Source: Flammula alnicola
Lineage: Eukaryota; Basidiomycota; Agaricomycetes; Agaricales; Strophariaceae
NCBI GenBank assembly: GCA_015499995.1
Contig: JADNRV010000017.1
Span: 310,001-374,000 of the forward strand
DNA length: 64,000 bases
Reading direction: 5' to 3'
In this document: positions 45,590 to 58,620 of the stretch, in pieces
How positions within the stretch are numbered: the first letter of the stretch is position 1
Layout: each line of letters starts with the position of its first letter
Translations under genes and position numbers: made by a program
The notes under the pieces: generated by a model
What the model was told of the DNA's origin: nothing
Database searches by the model: none
What the model saw: the letters and a program-made list of their open reading frames with translations, nothing else

Positions 45590-47734
45590 CAAGAATCTTA
45601 GGCACCAATACTAACCTGGAATATGAAAAAAAATACCGAATTGACGTGAAGTCAAAAATTTGAGACACCAACTCGAATCTCGCCATCATGGCAACTGTGG
45701 TAAGACTCAGCGTACAACAAGACTGCTTTAAGAATCAAGGCACAATGAACCTAGTCATCAAGCAAACAATCAGAAGAAGCTGATCTCACCACCGTAGCAC
45801 CTGTAGTAACACTCAGTACAAAGCACGATTTCTGCTAGCAATGACGAATGATTTTTACTTTACTTCCCCACAATGCTAGGCAGGGCTGGTGGGTCTGTTC
45901 TGCACACTGTCATGGTATCCTCTGAAAAGAGGATTGAGGAAGCATGGTCCAGATGTGCTTGACCTGTCACAGGTTGTGGTAGTTCTTGCCATATTCAATG
46001 CCCCAAATATACTGATTGTGTGTTGCTTCTGAAACGGTGTGGTTTCCTCCATCTGAACAGGGTCAAATGATATGATAAAAAGCACCATACATGGTGTATG
46101 TAACCCGCCATATATATTAGCAACCAATAGCGGGAAGATGATACCATCGCGCTATTCAATTCCATGTGTAGGTTGGGTTGTGAAGATCATCTGCAGTTGG
46201 AAGTTACTTACTCACGCGAACCACAGTTTTGCAGAGCCGTAAGTGAAAATCAATCATTGTAGCCAATCGTCCTCATGTTCTTGCACTCAGTACTTGTCAG
46301 TCATCATAGACTGTATCCCTGGCACCTGGTCTGCAGATCGCCCAATTTCCAAAGCACTATTCACCGATATCTGTCCACTCCTCAACTTCCTGGCATCCCA
46401 TGATAATATCTAACACCGTCAATCTTTCAACAGGTGGGAGAATATATCACGTCCCATATTCTTATGATCTTCAATGAATTTCATATGCATTGCAAAAACA
46501 TCCGAGAGTCGATATCAGATGCAGTCTCGCTCACATTGAAGGGAATACAAGCTTATAATGGACTTACCTTTTGACAATGAGATTACATCAACTTACGATA
46601 TATCATATAGCTTGCGAAATTGAGGTACGTTCAAGAGGCCTCATATGGCTTATGTGATCTCACACCAACTTGAACTCGTATCTGCACACAGTCACTTACA
46701 CTGTTGCATGGTCACTTGTCAAGTTCAAAATTAAGTAAGCATGAGGACCAATGGCAGCGAGGACTAATAATATCTTATCCTTAAGTAAGCAGATTGTGGA
46801 CGCATCAGCGCCATTGGAGAACTTGAACCAACATTCAACATTCAACATTCAATGGTCAATGTTCAATGCCTCTCCTCCCCTCTCCTGCCCCACGACGTGA
46901 ATTGGGACACAGATAATGCCTATCGGCTCAGCCATTCCCCTCTAACAGGCCAACAGTGTAAGTCAAATCCAAGAACTCACTCAATCTTCAGTGGCATGCT
47001 GACAGTTTCTCTTGCTCTTTCAGTTTTGTGCTTCTATCTACTTGCTCAGGTTACCACAGATGTATAATAGTAAGGTAATTTTATGAGGAAACACGAAGAA
47101 TTTGAATATCGAGCTGATTTTTCTTCTGTTTCTTTTCAGCTTCTCGTTAGTTCAATCTCAATGGACTTGATGGATCACACGATTGGAAAGGGCTCACAGC
47201 ACATAGATATTGAGGTGGCAGGTAGTTATGTGAGATGTGAGTCCTTCATGATTCCCTTCCCCGATTTCTATTAACTTGTATGCTTTTCATTGTAGTTTAT
47301 GATGCTCAGAATCGAAGTACAACTAGATAATGATGTCATCAATGTACCTTGGATTATGCGTAGTCAATTCTCTGTTCTGTAACCATCCTACTTCTGGCCC
47401 ATCCATACGTCATCGAGAAACAAAATATGAATGGCCCAGAGATTCGGCCTTCTTGATGCATTGCCACCCACCAGCCGTTTATCTGTGTGCCACTGCAGGC
47501 GCATTCATTATCCTTCTGCTGCTCTCCACCTTTATTCTCCATTGCCAATGCCATGCCTTCACATTCCTCATAAATATGATGCAGTTTCCAGCTCAAGTCC
47601 TGCTGCTATCTCCAAGCCATACACCCCAATTGAAGCCTCAGATCGCCCTCACCACCTGTCAAAGCCCAAGAAAGACCGCCCCTTGGTCTATCTTGCTGAT
47701 GGAATTACCCTCATGCAGGGGAGCAGCCTGGCAC
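45590..47734. other. non-coding stretch with a cut open frame at its end
   Basis: No recognisable gene. A frame from 47431 (KPYTPIEASDRPHHLSKPKK, then LVYLADGITLMQGSS) runs up to the E3 target site and continues beyond E3 at 49900. It may be the N-terminal part of the KDZ-related gene that follows, but I do not recognise it. Confidence 0.35.
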
Positions 47735-47742
47735 CCATTCCT

Positions 47743-49891
47743 GAGGTCTTTATTGTCCTCCACTGATTTCTACCGGAATCTGGCGGAATCTGGTCATTCT
47801 GGAGGAATGAGTTTTGGCTGAGAAGCCAGCCAAAATGTGTGATTTCATTCCGGCGGAATGCAGACCAGAATGACCTGAGACCAGAATACCCAACAGGAAT
47901 GACCAGAACAGAATGGTAACTGGAATCTGGTGCATCAATGATTTGTTGTTAATATTATGATTTATTATTAATATTATGATTTATTGTTAATATTACTTAA
48001 TGTTATTAAATCAATGGCCACACACGCGTGCTGAAAATGCTGAATCACGTGACGCAGCAAATGCCGTGCCCTGAACCCAGATGCCACACAATCCAATCTG
48101 CTGGCCATCCTTTCTTCCCCCCACCACTGTCCTTCCCTACCACCATCCCTTCTGTTTCCACCATCCCATGGCTCTGTCCCCACCACCGGCAACGGCATCG
48201 ATGAGCGCCCGTCACCAGCATGCTGCAAACTGCCATGGTCTCTGCCCCTCCCTGCACCAAACCCAAGCCGACGAGCTGCAAACCACAGCGGTCGAACACC
48301 GATGAGTCGGCTAGCAAACACAGCAAGCCCGTGGACACCAATGACAATGACGACAATGACAACACCACTGCAGAGGAGGCAAACGAGGGGCAGAAAGGAG
48401 GAAAGTCTGGGCAGAAAGAGAAGGAAACCGGGGGCAAGCAGAAAACAGGTGCGTATCCTCTCATTTCCGGCCATTTCCCCTCCTAACCCATCATTTACCA
48501 CCCCCAGCAGGAACCCAGGGGCCCAGTATCATCGCCGCTCCTTATGGTGACACCACAGCAGCCATGAGGAGCCCCGGGAATGCGCGCTGACAAGCCACGA
48601 TGGCTCGTCGTAGCTGTCATGCATCGCAAGCAAACAGATGAACACGACGACACTGAGGAGGAACATGAAGCTGACACTGCGGAAGCTCACGAAGACAATG
48701 ACAATGGCCACCAGGGATGGCGCAGACCACCCCTCCCTCCTGTTAACCACCACTAACCCCCCACACTCCCATTCTAGCAGGTGATGATGCCGCGGGTACC
48801 AAAACCCACCGTGAGCTATGAACGCCCACGAAACGTGATGCTGACAACCGATGCCAGTGGCTCCACCATCCCCATCCTCATCTGCCTTCCCACCAGGCCC
48901 AGTTGACATCGGCGTCGATGACACCTCGCCGCTGCCCCTCACCACTACCCCACGACGAGCCCCAACGAGCCCCGATAAACGTGCACCATGGGATCGCACG
49001 GCTGGTAAGCCACACCCATCCCTTCGCCCTCCAACCTCTTTTTCATACAGAACAGGGCTCGAGGCTTCTGCCTCGCCCTCTGTTGGCCACCTGGGCACCA
49101 CCACAACCTGGGAAACACCCAATCACCACTGAATGCCCTAATGCCGACCCTGTGTCACCACCAATACCGCAAAATGGTGTACGAGGCCACGAATGAGGGC
49201 GGCCTATATATATTTTAAGTAGTAAAATCAATGTATAAGAAATGTAATAGATAAAACAAAATATATTAGACTTTATTATCATCATTGTTTATGAGAGGGT
49301 TACTAGTGTCTTCACACAAGTATTTAGGGTAAAAGATGATAATGATTCTATGTACTTTTACATGTCTTATATATCTATATCTATGGAAACTACTAGAATT
49401 GCATAGTAGCTTCTTGAGTCTTCTTCTTCTTTCTATGGTCTTTGACGCGTGTCTAGCGCTTGCATGATCTATGACTCATGTGCATAGCCACAATCGTGCC
49501 AAGTTCCATGGTGACATGCTTTGCAACTAAGGCTGTAGCCAAACAAACTGAATCCGCATTTGAGACTTAGACGTGCCTTGAGTGTGTGTGAGCATTACTT
49601 CCCAAGTATGTAGAGAGGGATATATTTAGGTAATTTATTGTACCATAACAATCAGGCTTGTGATGCGTGATGGCTAAATTGATCAAAATAATACAGTATA
49701 CATCTTGTGAGTCTTTCCAAAATGGGATTTCACCTTTATAGCAACTTTCAGGAATTCCTGTGAATTCTGGTCTACATTCCTCCGGAATCCTGTCCATTCC
49801 TCTGGAATCCTGTCCATTCCTCTGGAATCCTGTCCATTCCTCTGGAATCCGGTCATTCCAGGAGGAATCAGTGGAGGAATGAAAAGTATTG
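47743..49891 (+). mobile_element. E element copy 3, complete, with cargo (2149 bp)
   Basis: Flanked by CCATTCCT at 47735-47742 and 49892-49899, a perfect 8 bp duplication. Begins GAGGTCTTTATTGTCCTCCA and ends GTGGAGGAATGAAAAGTATTG (key end AAAAGTATTG), both as in copy 1. The left array is at 47765-47935. The right array is at 49745-49860, where CATTCCTCTGGAATCCTGTC repeats about four times. The interior (47940-49740) is unrelated to copies 1 and 2: a GC-rich part with possible exons, then AT-rich DNA. No tRNA-like boxes were seen. Confidence 0.85.
48220..48590 (+). CDS. hypothetical cargo ORF in E3
   Basis: A possible two-exon frame: about 48220-48448, ending in a GTGCGT donor with KEKETGGKQKT before it, then after a CAGCAG acceptor near 48508 about 27 more codons (TQGPSIIAAPYGDTTAAMRS) to a stop. 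The product would be Lys/Asp/Asn/Glu-rich and low-complexity, with no domain. It is the only part of E3 that looks codable. I do not assign a function, and composition alone could explain it. Confidence 0.25.
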
Positions 49892-49959
49892 CCATTCCTG
49901 GACAATTCAGGTTTGCTGGCAACCGCCCGCAAGACAATATTTCTTGACCTCATCTGTTA

Positions 49960-52900
49960 GAGCCCGACATCGAGGACCTTCCTGACCAATCTGAAAGCGG
50001 CCTTATGTTTATGAGCTCACCTGCACTAGCACCTTCCAAAGGAAATGGACGCTCTCTATTTCTGCAGTGACGTGATAACCAGACTGCACGGTGGCTCATC
50101 GATGTTATTCCAAAATTGATTCTACCATACATGAAACTTGTGGATAGGATGAAATCCTTTTGTTTGGAAGTTCCAGATAATGTTTCTCAATTACTCTGTT
50201 CATGTGGTGGGCAAGGCAAGAGGAGGTTGAGTGTGATGCTCATCTGGTTTCATCATGCATTCTAATATCTTTGTATCTGCATTCATACTTACAAATTGTG
50301 CTCAGGAATTGAATCTATCAAAATTGATATTTGCAAATGCTGCCCAGCAGCTTGACAGCTACTTGGACAAGGTGTATTTCCCTGCACTCCTCTCACGCCA
50401 ACCCTTGGCTGTCGATATTCGCATGCTCGAGTTTGTATCATGGCTCTTTGTGAATATCACACCTAACACAACTGCATGGTGCAAGACCTTGGAAGGTTTT
50501 CTTGAAAGTCAAGGGTACAGGCTTTCAACAAAGGTAATTTATCTTCGTTTTCATATCAGTTTATTTCCTCCAAGTTGATCTCTCTTTGCAGGATACCCTG
50601 CGTAAACGATTTGGCAAGGCTCTCCGATGGTTCAACACCTTGCAGGATCACACTGCGAAACACATCAACACCATGCTCTATCACACCCAACGACTCAGTA
50701 CTGGCTATGATGACGGATGCCACACTGAAGAACCACATGTTCGTCACATACCTGCCTGTCAAACAGAACCAAAAATGCCCCAGAGGCCACAGAATCAGAA
50801 TGAATGCTCTGACAGTGACACGCCTCGGCCCCGGCAGAGCACAATTCTGATGCAAATGCCCAAGACTCCCTCTCGAAAATGTAAGGTACCTGCTGAAAGC
50901 GATTCAACGGAATCTGAAGACGAATTTGTGAATCCCTTTCCAGAGCCACTGCCCCGAACTCGACCTAGCGATTATTTTCGCCAGCATTGTCCTCTTTGCT
51001 TTGGAGGCAGTTTCCCACGTCCTCCTCAACATACTGGGTACATATCATTCAGACTCTTTCCAGATATTGTCATGCTTACTATAAACACGTTTATTTAGAC
51101 CAGATGTAATTGTATGCATTGACACATGTTTCAAGCAGAAAAGGAATGCAGGAGAAAAAGATCCTCCCTGAGAGCACCCCGATTCTGTCTTCTTATCAGA
51201 AGATTCAACTCGCAATATGGAGCAATTTGTCGACAAGATCCGACCTTCTCGATCTGCAAAGCAACCTAAGGCTTCTAAACGGCAGTGTCAGGATGCCACA
51301 AACCCAGAGAATCATACGGACGAGGTCGAAGATGGCTATGATGGGCCATTGCAGGTTCCAAGATCGGTTCTAGCAATATGTCAGGACAGCTTTACGGCTG
51401 CCGACGAGCATCGCCAGAAAGCCAGCACCCAGTTTTTCTCACAGACGGCTCTCATGGCTCTTCTCTGCTGCCATGATCATGTTCTTTGGATTGTTAGCAT
51501 GAGTTCAGCTGGAGAGAAACAACACTACATCTTGGCGCTTCTGGAAACATTCTTCCAGCATGTTCCTCTCACCCTCACTGTCAGATTGCCCTATGACATA
51601 GGCTGTCAGCTCCATCAGAGTTGGGACTCCTTAATCGATATCTTTCACACCTGAGCTTTGTGATCTCTGTTTTCCACGCCTTTGGTCATCAATGGGCTTG
51701 TCAGGTCATCTACCATCCACGGAAGTGCATTGGATTTGGTCTTTCTGATGGAGAAGGCTGCGAGAGGTTATGGAAATCACTTCAGATTTTAATTGCCTAC
51801 CTACGAGTCTGTGGGGTATGTCCTTTCAGTTATTTTCCGCATCATCCACTCAATACATTTACGATTTTAGCATTACCAATGTCTTTACACCCTTGACCGT
51901 CAAATTCTCCATTCTGAGAGGGAGAGTTTATTCAGATTCGGCCAGTGGCTCTTATGATGCATCTGCTATTGTCGAGAGAAAAGGCTCGATGCTGAGAAAA
52001 CGCTGGAAAAATGCGACCAGGATATTGACCTGCTTCATCGAGAGTGGGATGCGCAAGTCGAATCTCAAATAAAGCCCCTTCCGCATGAGTCAATCACTTC
52101 ACTCTTCTTGCGTTATTGTTCTCATGATCTATATATGAAGGTCGATCAAAGAACAATGCAAGATATGTGGTTGAAAGAACCTTGCAACTTCGCAAAGCAA
52201 GAGATATTCTCAAGAATCAGATTCGCGAGCTGGAGGATGTGATATCTGATGAGCTTTCCAAAGGCTATGCAATTGTGGAGGCTGAGCTAGCCCTTCCAGA
52301 ATTCTGCATCCATTTTCAAAATTTGGTTGCTCAGGTTCAAGCAGCAGAACATGCGCTGGGAGTTGGTGATCGCTCCAAGCTAAAGCAGCTGGTCAACAAT
52401 CCATTTGTCTCGACTCGAATGAATGCTTGTGCACTGAAAATTCGCCTCCAAGAAAAGCTTCGTTGTCGGAAGTTCGAGCTTGACCAGCTAGAACGATCAT
52501 TTCATCACCAAGTTAATCGTAAGTGGTCAGCTTTAGAGCCAAAATTATAGCTTCTCATTGTCTACCTCTTCCAGAGCACAAGGTCGACCAGCATACAGAG
52601 AGTTCCATCCAATGGCATGACCCAGGAATTCAGAAGCTTGCCCATGATTACAACAAACTGTGCAAAATGATGAAGACTTTGAAGGTGCAAGGGAAAGCTC
52701 CCCAAGGAGCAGTCTGCCCAGAAGAAATCGAACTTGCTGGTCTGTTTGCATTGGATGTTGATGACGACATTTGGCAAGATATAGGTCTCGATGACACGCT
52801 AGATGATCCGCATGCATCAGCTGCACCTCCTCTGTGGTTGTGCGATGAAAATGTATGCTCTGGGATCAAGGCCGTGCTGGAGCTCGATCGATGTATTGAA

Positions 52901-53013
52901 GAAGAGGATCGTTTAGCATGGGAGAGATCCTCACTTCAGATTTGGTATGCCGAGGAATGGGAAGTTCTTTGTGCAGCATATAACGTGACCGGTAAAAAGT
53001 TTGACTTCTCATA
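49960..53013 (+). pseudogene. KDZ (Kyakuja-Dileera-Zisupton) transposase, decayed
   Basis: Order of blocks as in Agaricomycete KDZ transposases: RDNQTARWLIDVIPKLILPY (near 50070); LAVDIRMLEFVSWLFVNITP; after an intron LRKRFGKALRWFNTLQDHTA; DYFRQHCPLCFGGSFPRP; intron 51038-51098; PDVIVCIDTCFKQKRNAGEK; FTAADEHRQKASTQFFSQTA and LPYDIGCQLHQSW; FVISVFHAFGHQWACQVIYH; GLSDGEGCERLW; HYQCLYTLDRQILHSERESL; then a long coiled-coil C-terminus (LQLRKARDILKNQIRELEDV; LDQLERSFHHQVN; LFALDVDDDIWQDIGLDD) ending at 53013. TGA at 50068-50070, 51169-51171 and 51955-51957 replaces Arg, and the frame shifts near 51620. The copy is dead and its termini were not found. Confidence 0.85.
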
Positions 53014-54965
53014 ATGTTGTCTTTATTGACTTGATTACAACTTGATGACTAGATGCACCTGAGCTCCGCTAAAGATGCTTAGTGCGGGGTGTGTGTGAAC
53101 TACTAGATAATCAAGTAGTCGCTTTCAATAGACTTTGTAAGGTCTATTAAAGGGATACTATCAAATCCGACTTGCTTCACGTTTAATAACTACTTTACTA
53201 CACTCAAACACCCAAATCAATGTTTAGTTGACTTAGTTCGTCCAAGGGGAGGATAATAGTTTTATAATATCGATACCTGATAGTAGGTGTGCGATAAAAG
53301 AAGGTGTTTAACTATGCAACGGCTCAGGCAAGGCCTTAGGCGCATTTATAGTCAATGGGTCATTTTAAGTCCAATAGACTTGTGTAAATTCTGGTCTGGT
53401 ACCCGGAAACTAGTGCTCTATGCACAAACTGATAACTGATCTCGCTTTGTCTTGTTCTCCAATTGAGAAGATGGCTCTATGCCCTTTAACTTGTCTTTAC
53501 TTGTCTCAAAAACTATACTTGTGGAAAGAGGCGCGCAGATGTCTGATCCGCCGACACTACAGTCCCTTAACAATGGCCAGAGGCGCGTAGACGCTTTGTC
53601 TACCGACACTACAGTCCAGGTCCCCAGATGTCCTTTGACAAAGGGTAGGTTTTGAACAAGTCACTTAGACAGGTTCCTTGGCTTATAACTCTCTTTACTT
53701 GTCTTGGTGAATCACTTAGACATGCGTTCTCGTCTTAACAGTTCGTTTATATCGTTACTTGGTTTCTTTTTATATTATGGGACTCTTGCTTTGAAGCTAC
53801 TTGGTACTTACAGGTGAAACACTTAAGATATAACTCTTAAGCGCTTGTATCTCGTGGGTGGTAAATTGCTTTTGTTCTACGGTGTTACAGGGCTGCTTAT
53901 ATACTACTGAGACGATATATTATTACATAGATGCAATGACGGGAATATAGAGATTTCATGGGCATTTGAGCGCGAGCGGCGGCCTTGTGGAGTACCGTTT
54001 CTGTGCTCATCCGCTCAATCATGCCTTTTTGGTTGGATCGGGAGCTCAGATCGTCGTCGGTTCGGCTAACTTAAGCGCCTAAGACTTAATCCTCCTCGAC
54101 CACGTGGTATACAGGCTCGTGACCTTTCGTTTTCATTGGTATCTTGTCCTGTCATTGGCTATAGACTGACCGGAGCATAGACGCGCCTACATCTCATCGG
54201 AGACGCTCGGGCAATCCACGCACGTTCTGTCCGAGATAATGCTCGTGATTAGGGTTGTAACCCTTCGTCCTCTGTACCCGATACTCTGGTACCCTCGGCG
54301 TGCATCTGGGATCTCGCTATGTCGAGTTATGCACCCCGGAAATCTTCCTGTACCCAGTTATTACCCGATATGGTATGTGTTCCCAATTAGGTATCCCTCT
54401 GATCCGAGCTTTGATCAGTGTTGCTACAGGCGCGTCTATGGGCGTCTGCTTTACCCCGCTGCTCCACTGTCCTCGGTGCCTTCGGCAATGTCACGCGACC
54501 TGTCCTGTAGTGTGCCTAGATGTCCGTTCTTTTAATCTAGAGATCCGCGCCCTCGCTGTATAGGCCGGATGGTTAAGATATTACTGAAAGGCGCCTATTT
54601 CCGTACACTTCATTAGATGTATTGACTGTTATCTCAATAGTTACTAATGATAATGTCGTTATTAAACCGCGCATTCCTCATTATCTTGCATAGTTTCCTC
54701 TAGTCCTTAGTAGTCTTGTCATTGTAATGTCCGGACTTGTAACATTTAGACTACATTGTAAGCTTTACTAAGTGCTAAAAATAGCTCAGGTAAGGAGAAT
54801 AGTATTCCGTTCAGAGCTAGCCGCTCGCGGTCTCTTCACCGCTACCAGCTCCAACTCCATAAGGATGAACTTCTTTCCTTGCTGGCAGAATGACGAAAGG
54901 CTCTGCAATCAGTTGTTCCCTCTGGGGGAGCACTGCCTGGATGGGGACTGACTGACGATGAGATT
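53014..54965. other. non-coding, LTR-like stretch
   Basis: Nearly 2 kb without a supported gene. It has features seen in LTRs (TATATACTACTGAGACG near 53897, many short inverted words, GC-richer 3' half), but I could not find paired TG...CA ends or a second copy in the window. Open frames at 54239-54563 have no domain. Confidence 0.35.
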
Positions 54966-55172
54966 TTGGAAGCCCGAATTATGGAGATTACTCTGTCAAC
55001 TATTAGCAGTGACTTTGTCAATCATGGTAATGATTGGCCAACTGACTATGCATCTGAGTTGAGTGTATCTTCAGATGATGAGGATATAGAATTAGATTCT
55101 GTACTTATTGATACATTGGAGGCTGTAGATCTTGCAGATGCGTTTCGTCAGGGTGGGGAAATTGACTTTTAG
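54966..55172 (+). CDS. small acidic hypothetical protein
   Basis: A 68-codon frame, acidic (SVSSDDEDIELDSVLIDTLE), ending AFRQGGEIDF. It could be the last exon of a decayed transposon gene whose upstream part is lost. Not recognised; low support. Confidence 0.25.
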   Translation: MEARIMEITLSTISSDFVNHGNDWPTDYASELSVSSDDEDIELDSVLIDTLEAVDLADAFRQGGEIDF

Positions 55173-56484
55173 ACTTTAGTACTTAGCTGTATAACTTGAA
55201 TGTGATCTGCAAACATTTTATGAGATTATCTTTAAGGACTTTGAATTAAGATTTAGTATAATTTTATGTAAAGTTGGGTGGGGCATGCAATGACATGAAT
55301 TAGCAGGAGGAGCCACTGGGTTGTTAAATGCTGAGTGACCAGCCCTAAAATAAGGCCTGTCTGTAAAAGACAAAAACCAACTAACCATGGAATGCACAGG
55401 TCATTGCTAGTTAAACTTACATTATATTCTCTCTCATTACTATAAGTATGAGAAGACCTTGTAGCAGTGATATAAAGAGTAAATGGGATGCCCAAACTCT
55501 CGGATAGATGGGAATTGGGAAGACCATGAGTTGTCCCTAATCAATAATTGGGAAGACGAGGGGCATCCCATGAACATGACTGGGAGGACCATACAAGGTA
55601 ACATCCACCTGCATGGGATGCCCATGCAGATCCATAGACTTGACAATGGACATCCCTTTTATTGTCAAAATATGTGACTGGGAGTCTCATAGGGATCTGA
55701 TGGTGTGGACTGGGGATTCCCATCTTGTACAGTTTCAATGTCAGTGGGATGCCCTCCATCTACTACTTAGTAGTAGTAGTATTAGTAGTAGTAATTACAT
55801 GGCATCGTCCAAGTGTTGAATGATGGGTTGCAGGAGTATCAATATGCATGCAAGCTTCAGTAACAAGTTCTATAGACCACTGCACAGAGTCAAGTCAACA
55901 AATTAAGCTCGTTATTACACGTTGCATGCTCATTCACACAATAAGTCCCATAAATTTTCTCTTAACCCTCAACCTCTTTAGATGCATTTCATAATTTTCT
56001 TGGGTAGGGAAGCAGTCTAGGTTCTGGCTCATGCAACTTTTTTTTACCAGATCATAGAAGAAAAATAGTATAATAATAGTTGTAAGCATGAGCACTGCAG
56101 TTTTGGTCACTGAAGATCTCTTGTGAGATTAGCATCCCAGGGAAAGAGCTATGTTAAATGTCCAAGATATGTGAGAGAACACAATGAAAAAGAACATGTA
56201 CAGCAAGGAAAATAAGATATGTATGGTAGCTTGACAGATGAATAAATTTGACTGTGAATACATATTTCGAGTAGCAAGAAACTTTATATATGCACTGTAA
56301 CTATAATTAATTAAGGATAAAAGTCAGAAACGGAGGATGTAAAGGAATTACGAAGCCTGGAGCAACTTGGAGAAAACCTACTCTGGAGCTTGGGGGGACC
56401 AGATTCAAATTTGGCTGGTCATTGGAAAGACCCAGTTAGAATTGGAGTATTTATTGGAAGGACCATAACAATGGAGGAAGTCCC
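55173..56484. other. non-coding stretch with GGGATGCCC / GGAAGACCAT words
   Basis: Between 55480 and 55760 the words GGGATGCCC, GGGAAGACCATG and GGGATTCCC recur on both strands, another word-array block like those of E and F. A TAG trinucleotide run is at about 55768-55793. No gene. Just before 56485 is the left half of the unoccupied Harbinger target. Confidence 0.5.
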
Positions 56485-56612
56485 AATGGCAAAGAAGGAA
56501 GGACCACAAAAAAACAGGATAAGACCAGAGTTTAAAGCCATCTAAGGGGGGGTCTTGTTGGCAGGGACTAACTACCCTTAGTAGGTACCATAAAGTGGCT
56601 GCCTGAAGTGGT
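56485..56612 (+). repeat. R-locus leader containing the unoccupied Harbinger site
   Basis: GAAGTCCCAATGGCAAAGAA spans 56478-56497. The AAT at 56485-56487 is present once here. At 30228 and 35422 the two halves of this sequence are each joined to a Harbinger terminus with AAT duplicated. The segment up to GCCTGAAGTG is nearly identical to 30228-30349. Confidence 0.8.
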
Positions 56613-57929
56613 TGACACGGCCTAAATTCAGCCATGCATAAAATATGCATTTTGTCGCTTTCTACCTATGAAATATAGATGAGACAGAGAGACTAGAATG
56701 GACCCATGTTTGTAGTCTAAACCATAGCGAGGTGACTACTAGCTGTCAAGTAACCTGTGACAATGGTAATTAAATGCAGCTCAGAACTAGTTGAGTCCAG
56801 ATAATAAGCCAGGAGACAGTAGAAAAGTGAAAGACAGGGAATTATAGAATGCACCAGTCATAATAGACTATCATTGCATAAACTGACTATGGGAAAAGTA
56901 AATAACAGGACTTCTGTGGAGGTGTTGAATGGTGCTAGGTGATGAATTCTGGACAATCAATGTATTGCAGAATGGCTAGCTATTAACTAAATATAGAGGG
57001 TACTCGAGGTACACAGCTAGCAAACGTTAATGAAGCAATTTGACCTGCTAAGCAGTATGTCTTGTGACTTATCTAAAGACACACAAGACATGGATGTGCC
57101 TAGCTGTATAGCAACACAATGAGTTGACCTGCTGGAAACAAAGATAAGATAAAAAAGGAAGGCAGAACCTGGCATCTGTGATGGCTGAAGGCCCAGAACA
57201 AAGTGGCAAGAGCTAGCTAATGCGTGCACATGCAATGCATGGTATATGGCATCAAGGAGCACCTTTGCATGCTAAAAAGGATAAAATCCTAAACCCTTGA
57301 CCTCAGTTGAGGCACCTGAATATCAAACCCTATACCCAGGACCTGCAGGCATTGTTTACGCTTGAAACGGATGTTGTAACTTATTTTATTTGCATTCTGA
57401 AACCATACATAGTTGTAGTATAAAAAGATGTACCTATGTATCTACCTATGAAGAGCAATCTCTTCCCATCTTTTGTTTGAGCTAAAACATTCAGTCTAAG
57501 TTAGATAAAGGAAATAAGAGGAACATTGACTTCAACAGTTCATTTGAAAGCTAGAAGAAGGCTTAGTTAGAGAAAAGTTCTTAGGGACAAGGTCCAAGAG
57601 CTAGAAGCCAGAACAGTGCTTAGAAGCTGGAAGAGTGCCTAGTAAAAGGGTCAGAAACAAAGTTTGAGTGGGCTAGCAGTTATTTAAAAAGGTAGCACAT
57701 CAGGTGGCCTTAGTTTCAGATGCATTCTGGAGTATCCAAAGCAGCTAGTGGTGTTGAGCATGAGCTAATAGAGTCCCAGAGAAGTTCTTCTCAAATAAAA
57801 ACCTTAAAAATCAAATAAACTGTTTATCCCTGTGATAAAATGAGGCTGGAACAATGATAAAACGTGTCTTTTTGAATAATCCCTCATACTCACAAAATCG
57901 AACCGTGAGGCACTGTCTACAGAGTCAGC
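56613..57929 (+). repeat. R repeat, full-length copy (~1.3 kb, LTR-like)
   Basis: Begins TGACACGGCCTAAATTC and ends GAGGCACTGTCTACAGAGTCA, quoted by its last part TGTCTACAGAGTCA. It is TG...CA bounded, non-coding, with TATA-like and CCTATGTATCTAC blocks. Further copies are at 62709-64000 (same strand), 57957-58620 and 24373-24600 (inverted) and 30350-30735 (partial). Length, ends and lack of ORFs suggest an LTR; no flanking 5 bp duplication was seen. Confidence 0.7.
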
Positions 57930-57956
57930 TAGCCCTAAAGAAATACACTGTGAACC

Positions 57957-58620
57957 ATGGCACACTTCAGATTTTGTATAGCTAGTAGAGCATCGCTCAA
58001 CCTAGTTAGGATCTCGCTCTGCATTTGTGTTTTTCATTTCAGTTGCTGTGTGTGTAGCAGGTCCCTCACTATCCTTTCTTATCTTATCTCTGTTTTCAGC
58101 CAGTCCACTCATTGCGTTACTTTACAGCTAGGCACATCTGTGTCTCATGCATCTTTAGATAAGTCACAAGGTGTACTGCTAGCAGGTCGACTTGCTTCAT
58201 TAAAGTCCACTAGCTGCATAGATCATGTACTCTCTATAGTTATTTAATCAAGAGCCATTCTGCAAAACATTGATTGTCTGGAAATCATTGCTTGGCACCA
58301 TTAGCACCTCCACAGAAGTCCAGTTTATTACTTTTCCCATAGTAAGTTATGCAGCGATAGTCTATTATGACTTGTGCATTCTATAAAATAATTCACTGTC
58401 TTTCATTTTTCTACTGCCTCCTGGCTTATCATCCAGACTCCACTAGCTCTGAGCTGTGTTTGATTACCATTGTCACAAGTTATTTGACAGCTAGGAGTCG
58501 CCTCACTATGCATTAGACTACAAATGTGGGTCCGTTCTAGTCTCTCTATCTTGTATATATTTCATAGGTAGAAAGTGACAAAATGCAGATTTCACACATG
58601 GCCGAATTTAGGCCGTGTCA
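57957..58620 (-). repeat. R repeat, inverted 5' part
   Basis: Read from 58620 downward it matches the start of the R repeat (TGACACGGCCTAAATTC) for roughly 580 bases, then diverges. With the copy ending at 57929 it forms a large inverted repeat with only 27 bases between. Its outer end abuts the minisatellite directly. Confidence 0.75.

Noticed and set aside
53014..54965. Solo LTR
   Set aside because: Composition is suggestive, but no paired TG...CA ends, target duplication or second copy could be found by eye.
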